DNA of 64,000 nucleotides, taken from NCBI GenBank assembly GCA_031552335.1, contig JAVBMQ010000052.1, forward strand, positions 1-64,000, read 5' to 3'. Source of the DNA: JAISFI01 sp031552335 (GTDB lineage Bacteria > Bacteroidota > Bacteroidia > Bacteroidales > Azobacteroidaceae). Positions 62,725 to 64,000 of the stretch are shown one piece after another. The notes beneath the pieces were generated by a model. The model had not been told where the DNA came from. It made no database searches and saw only the letters and a program-made list of their open reading frames with translations. Positions within the stretch are counted from its first letter, which is position 1. Every line of letters starts with the position of its first letter. The translations under genes were made by a program, and so were the position numbers.

Positions 62725-64000
62725 ATGAAAAACAAATTGGTCTTAGTTCTTTTATCTTTTACCTGTTTTTTTAATAGTAGCTTGCAGGCTCAGGAAACTG
62801 AAATGAGCGATGTTGAAAAGCTTGACCAAAGGACTCTGGCTTTTGAGAGTGCAGTCAAAACACTTCAGAAGTTCAAAATCTCCGGGTATATCCAAACACA
62901 GTATCAGGTTGCACAACCCAATGCAGAGTTAAGTACAAATATGAAGGTTGGCGGAAACAATGAAAACCTCAACGAAAATTACAATAGGTTCGGAATTCGT
63001 CGCGGACGTATTAAATTTACTTATGAAGAAGGTATTGCCTCCGGAGTTTTTCAGCTAGATATGACTGAAAACGGAATATCCGTGAAAGATGTTTATTTGA
63101 ATATTAAAGATCCCTGGTTTAAATCAAGCGCTTTACGTTCTGGAATTTTTGACCGTACATTCGGTTATGAGATCAGTTATTCTTCTTCACGCCGGGAATC
63201 ACCGGAACGTTCTACTGTTTTTCAAACGCTTTTTCCTAATGAACGTGATTTAGGTACTGCTCTTTATTTGCAACCGGCAAAAATATCCCCGCTTAATTTT
63301 CTTCATTTGGATTTAGGTATTTTCGCAGGGAATGGGATTAAACCTGAAATGGATAACCACCTGGATTTTATAGGACACCTTTATGCAAGCAATAATATCG
63401 GATCACATGTCAAATATGGAATAGGAGTTTCATATTACAATGGGGGTGTAATGCAATACAGCAAAGATGTTTATACGATGGATGGTAATGTTTTTGTATT
63501 GAACAGTGACTCTGTATCTAACTTCAGAAAGTCTGCCAAAAGAGAATACTTCGGAATTGACGGACAATTTAATTATATTTCTAAAGCCGGAATGACCAAA
63601 ATACATGCCGAATATTTATTCGGCCAACAACCGGGAAGCAAATCTTCAAGTAAAAGTCCTAATTCAGGGGTACTTGCAACAGTAGTCCGGGAAATGAACC
63701 CAAATCTGGTTACCAACGACACTTATATCCGTAACTTTAACGGAGGATATGTCATGCTTACCCAAGACTTAGGAAAACTTCCCTTTACCGCCGTACTGAA
63801 ATACGACTGGTATGATCCGAATACTCAAGTAAAAGGAAGTGAAATCGGAGAAGATGTGGAAACAAACCAATATAAAACCGGGTTTGCCGACTTGTCACAA
63901 AATACGATTGGACTCGGAGCTTTGTGGAAAGCCAGTAATAACCTCCTCCTTACAGCTTATTATGAAATCAATAATTATGAAAAAGCAGATCTTTCATACA
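62725..64000 (+). CDS. Phosphate-selective-porin-like outer-membrane protein, cut by the window end
   Basis: The first 425 codons are open to the window edge. A signal peptide (1-23, ending LQAQ) is followed by a short helical region (DVEKLDQRTLAFESAVKTL, perhaps a coiled segment) and then alternating beta-strands typical of the OprO/OprP porin family: FKISGYIQTQYQV, RFGIRRGRIKFTYE, SGVFQLDMTENGISVKDVYLNI and RSGIFDRTFGYEISYSSS. Such porins take up phosphate or other anions, but in Bacteroidota the assignment is mostly by similarity. It is transcribed divergently from HTCS 2 and probably does not belong to the polysaccharide locus. Confidence 0.85.
   Translation, partial: MKNKLVLVLLSFTCFFNSSLQAQETEMSDVEKLDQRTLAFESAVKTLQKFKISGYIQTQYQVAQPNAELSTNMKVGGNNENLNENYNRFGIRRGRIKFTYEEGIASGVFQLDMTENGISVKDVYLNIKDPWFKSSALRSGIFDRTFGYEISYSSSRRESPERSTVFQTLFPNERDLGTALYLQPAKISPLNFLHLDLGIFAGNGIKPEMDNHLDFIGHLYASNNIGSHVKYGIGVSYYNGGVMQYSKDVYTMDGNVFVLNSDSVSNFRKSAKREYFGIDGQFNYISKAGMTKIHAEYLFGQQPGSKSSSKSPNSGVLATVVREMNPNLVTNDTYIRNFNGGYVMLTQDLGKLPFTAVLKYDWYDPNTQVKGSEIGEDVETNQYKTGFADLSQNTIGLGALWKASNNLLLTAYYEINNYEKADLSY

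Overview
The window is chromosomal DNA of a Bacteroidota bacterium, most likely order Bacteroidales (a Dysgonomonadaceae/Paludibacteraceae-type organism fits, but nothing here fixes the genus). The evidence is a SusC/SusD pair, two giant hybrid two-component systems (HTCS), many secreted glycoside hydrolases (GH), lipoproteins, proteins with type IX secretion (T9SS) C-terminal sorting domains, and promoters of the Bacteroidota type (TAnnTTTG at -7). No tRNA, rRNA, CRISPR array or integrase was seen.

Region 1 (1-11.3 kb, minus strand) holds large secreted multidomain proteins with LamG (concanavalin A-like) domains: a 1028-aa binding protein, a 1168-aa LamG/alginate-lyase-like protein and a 1217-aa protein with an internal in-frame duplication, followed by a small single-membrane-span protein. 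Next comes a RAYT-type Y1 transposase (11.7-12.2 kb) enclosed by about 120-bp inverted arms full of REP-like hairpins.

Region 2 (12.5-31 kb) is an accessory debranching cluster. On the minus strand are GH51 arabinofuranosidase, a GC-richer beta-helix glycosidase, GH43-CBM6 and two tandem GH29 fucosidases. Divergently, on the plus strand, lie a 1367-aa GH43-GH31 fusion that still has a signal peptide in its middle, GH43-F5/8C, and GH97.

Region 3 (31-62.5 kb) is the core polysaccharide utilization locus, bracketed by two HTCS regulators: GH43 (subfamily-12-like), an IPT/TIG surface glycan-binding lipoprotein, SusD, SusC, a two-repeat secreted protein of unknown family, then divergently GH31 (with PA14), GH2, BACON-GH5, a convergent GH3, a second GH5 and a second GH3. 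Content and order closely resemble the Bacteroides ovatus xyloglucan locus. The inferred route is: surface GH5 cuts the glucan backbone, SGBP/SusD/SusC capture and import oligosaccharides, and periplasmic GH31 (xylose), GH2 (galactose), GH43/GH51 (arabinose), GH29 (fucose) and GH3 (glucose) dismantle them. Residues after the lipobox cysteines support this surface/periplasm split. The right edge (62.7-64 kb) is a phosphate-selective-porin-like gene cut by the window end.

The most notable oddities are the GH43-GH31 fusion, which any single-base change at its junction would split into two genes; two copies of a MITE-like hairpin element placed just after stop codons, one with a 73-bp insertion flanked by a 5-bp duplication; phased operator-like repeats in the divergent control regions; two gene stubs inside the core locus; and the unassigned two-repeat protein ahead of SusC.
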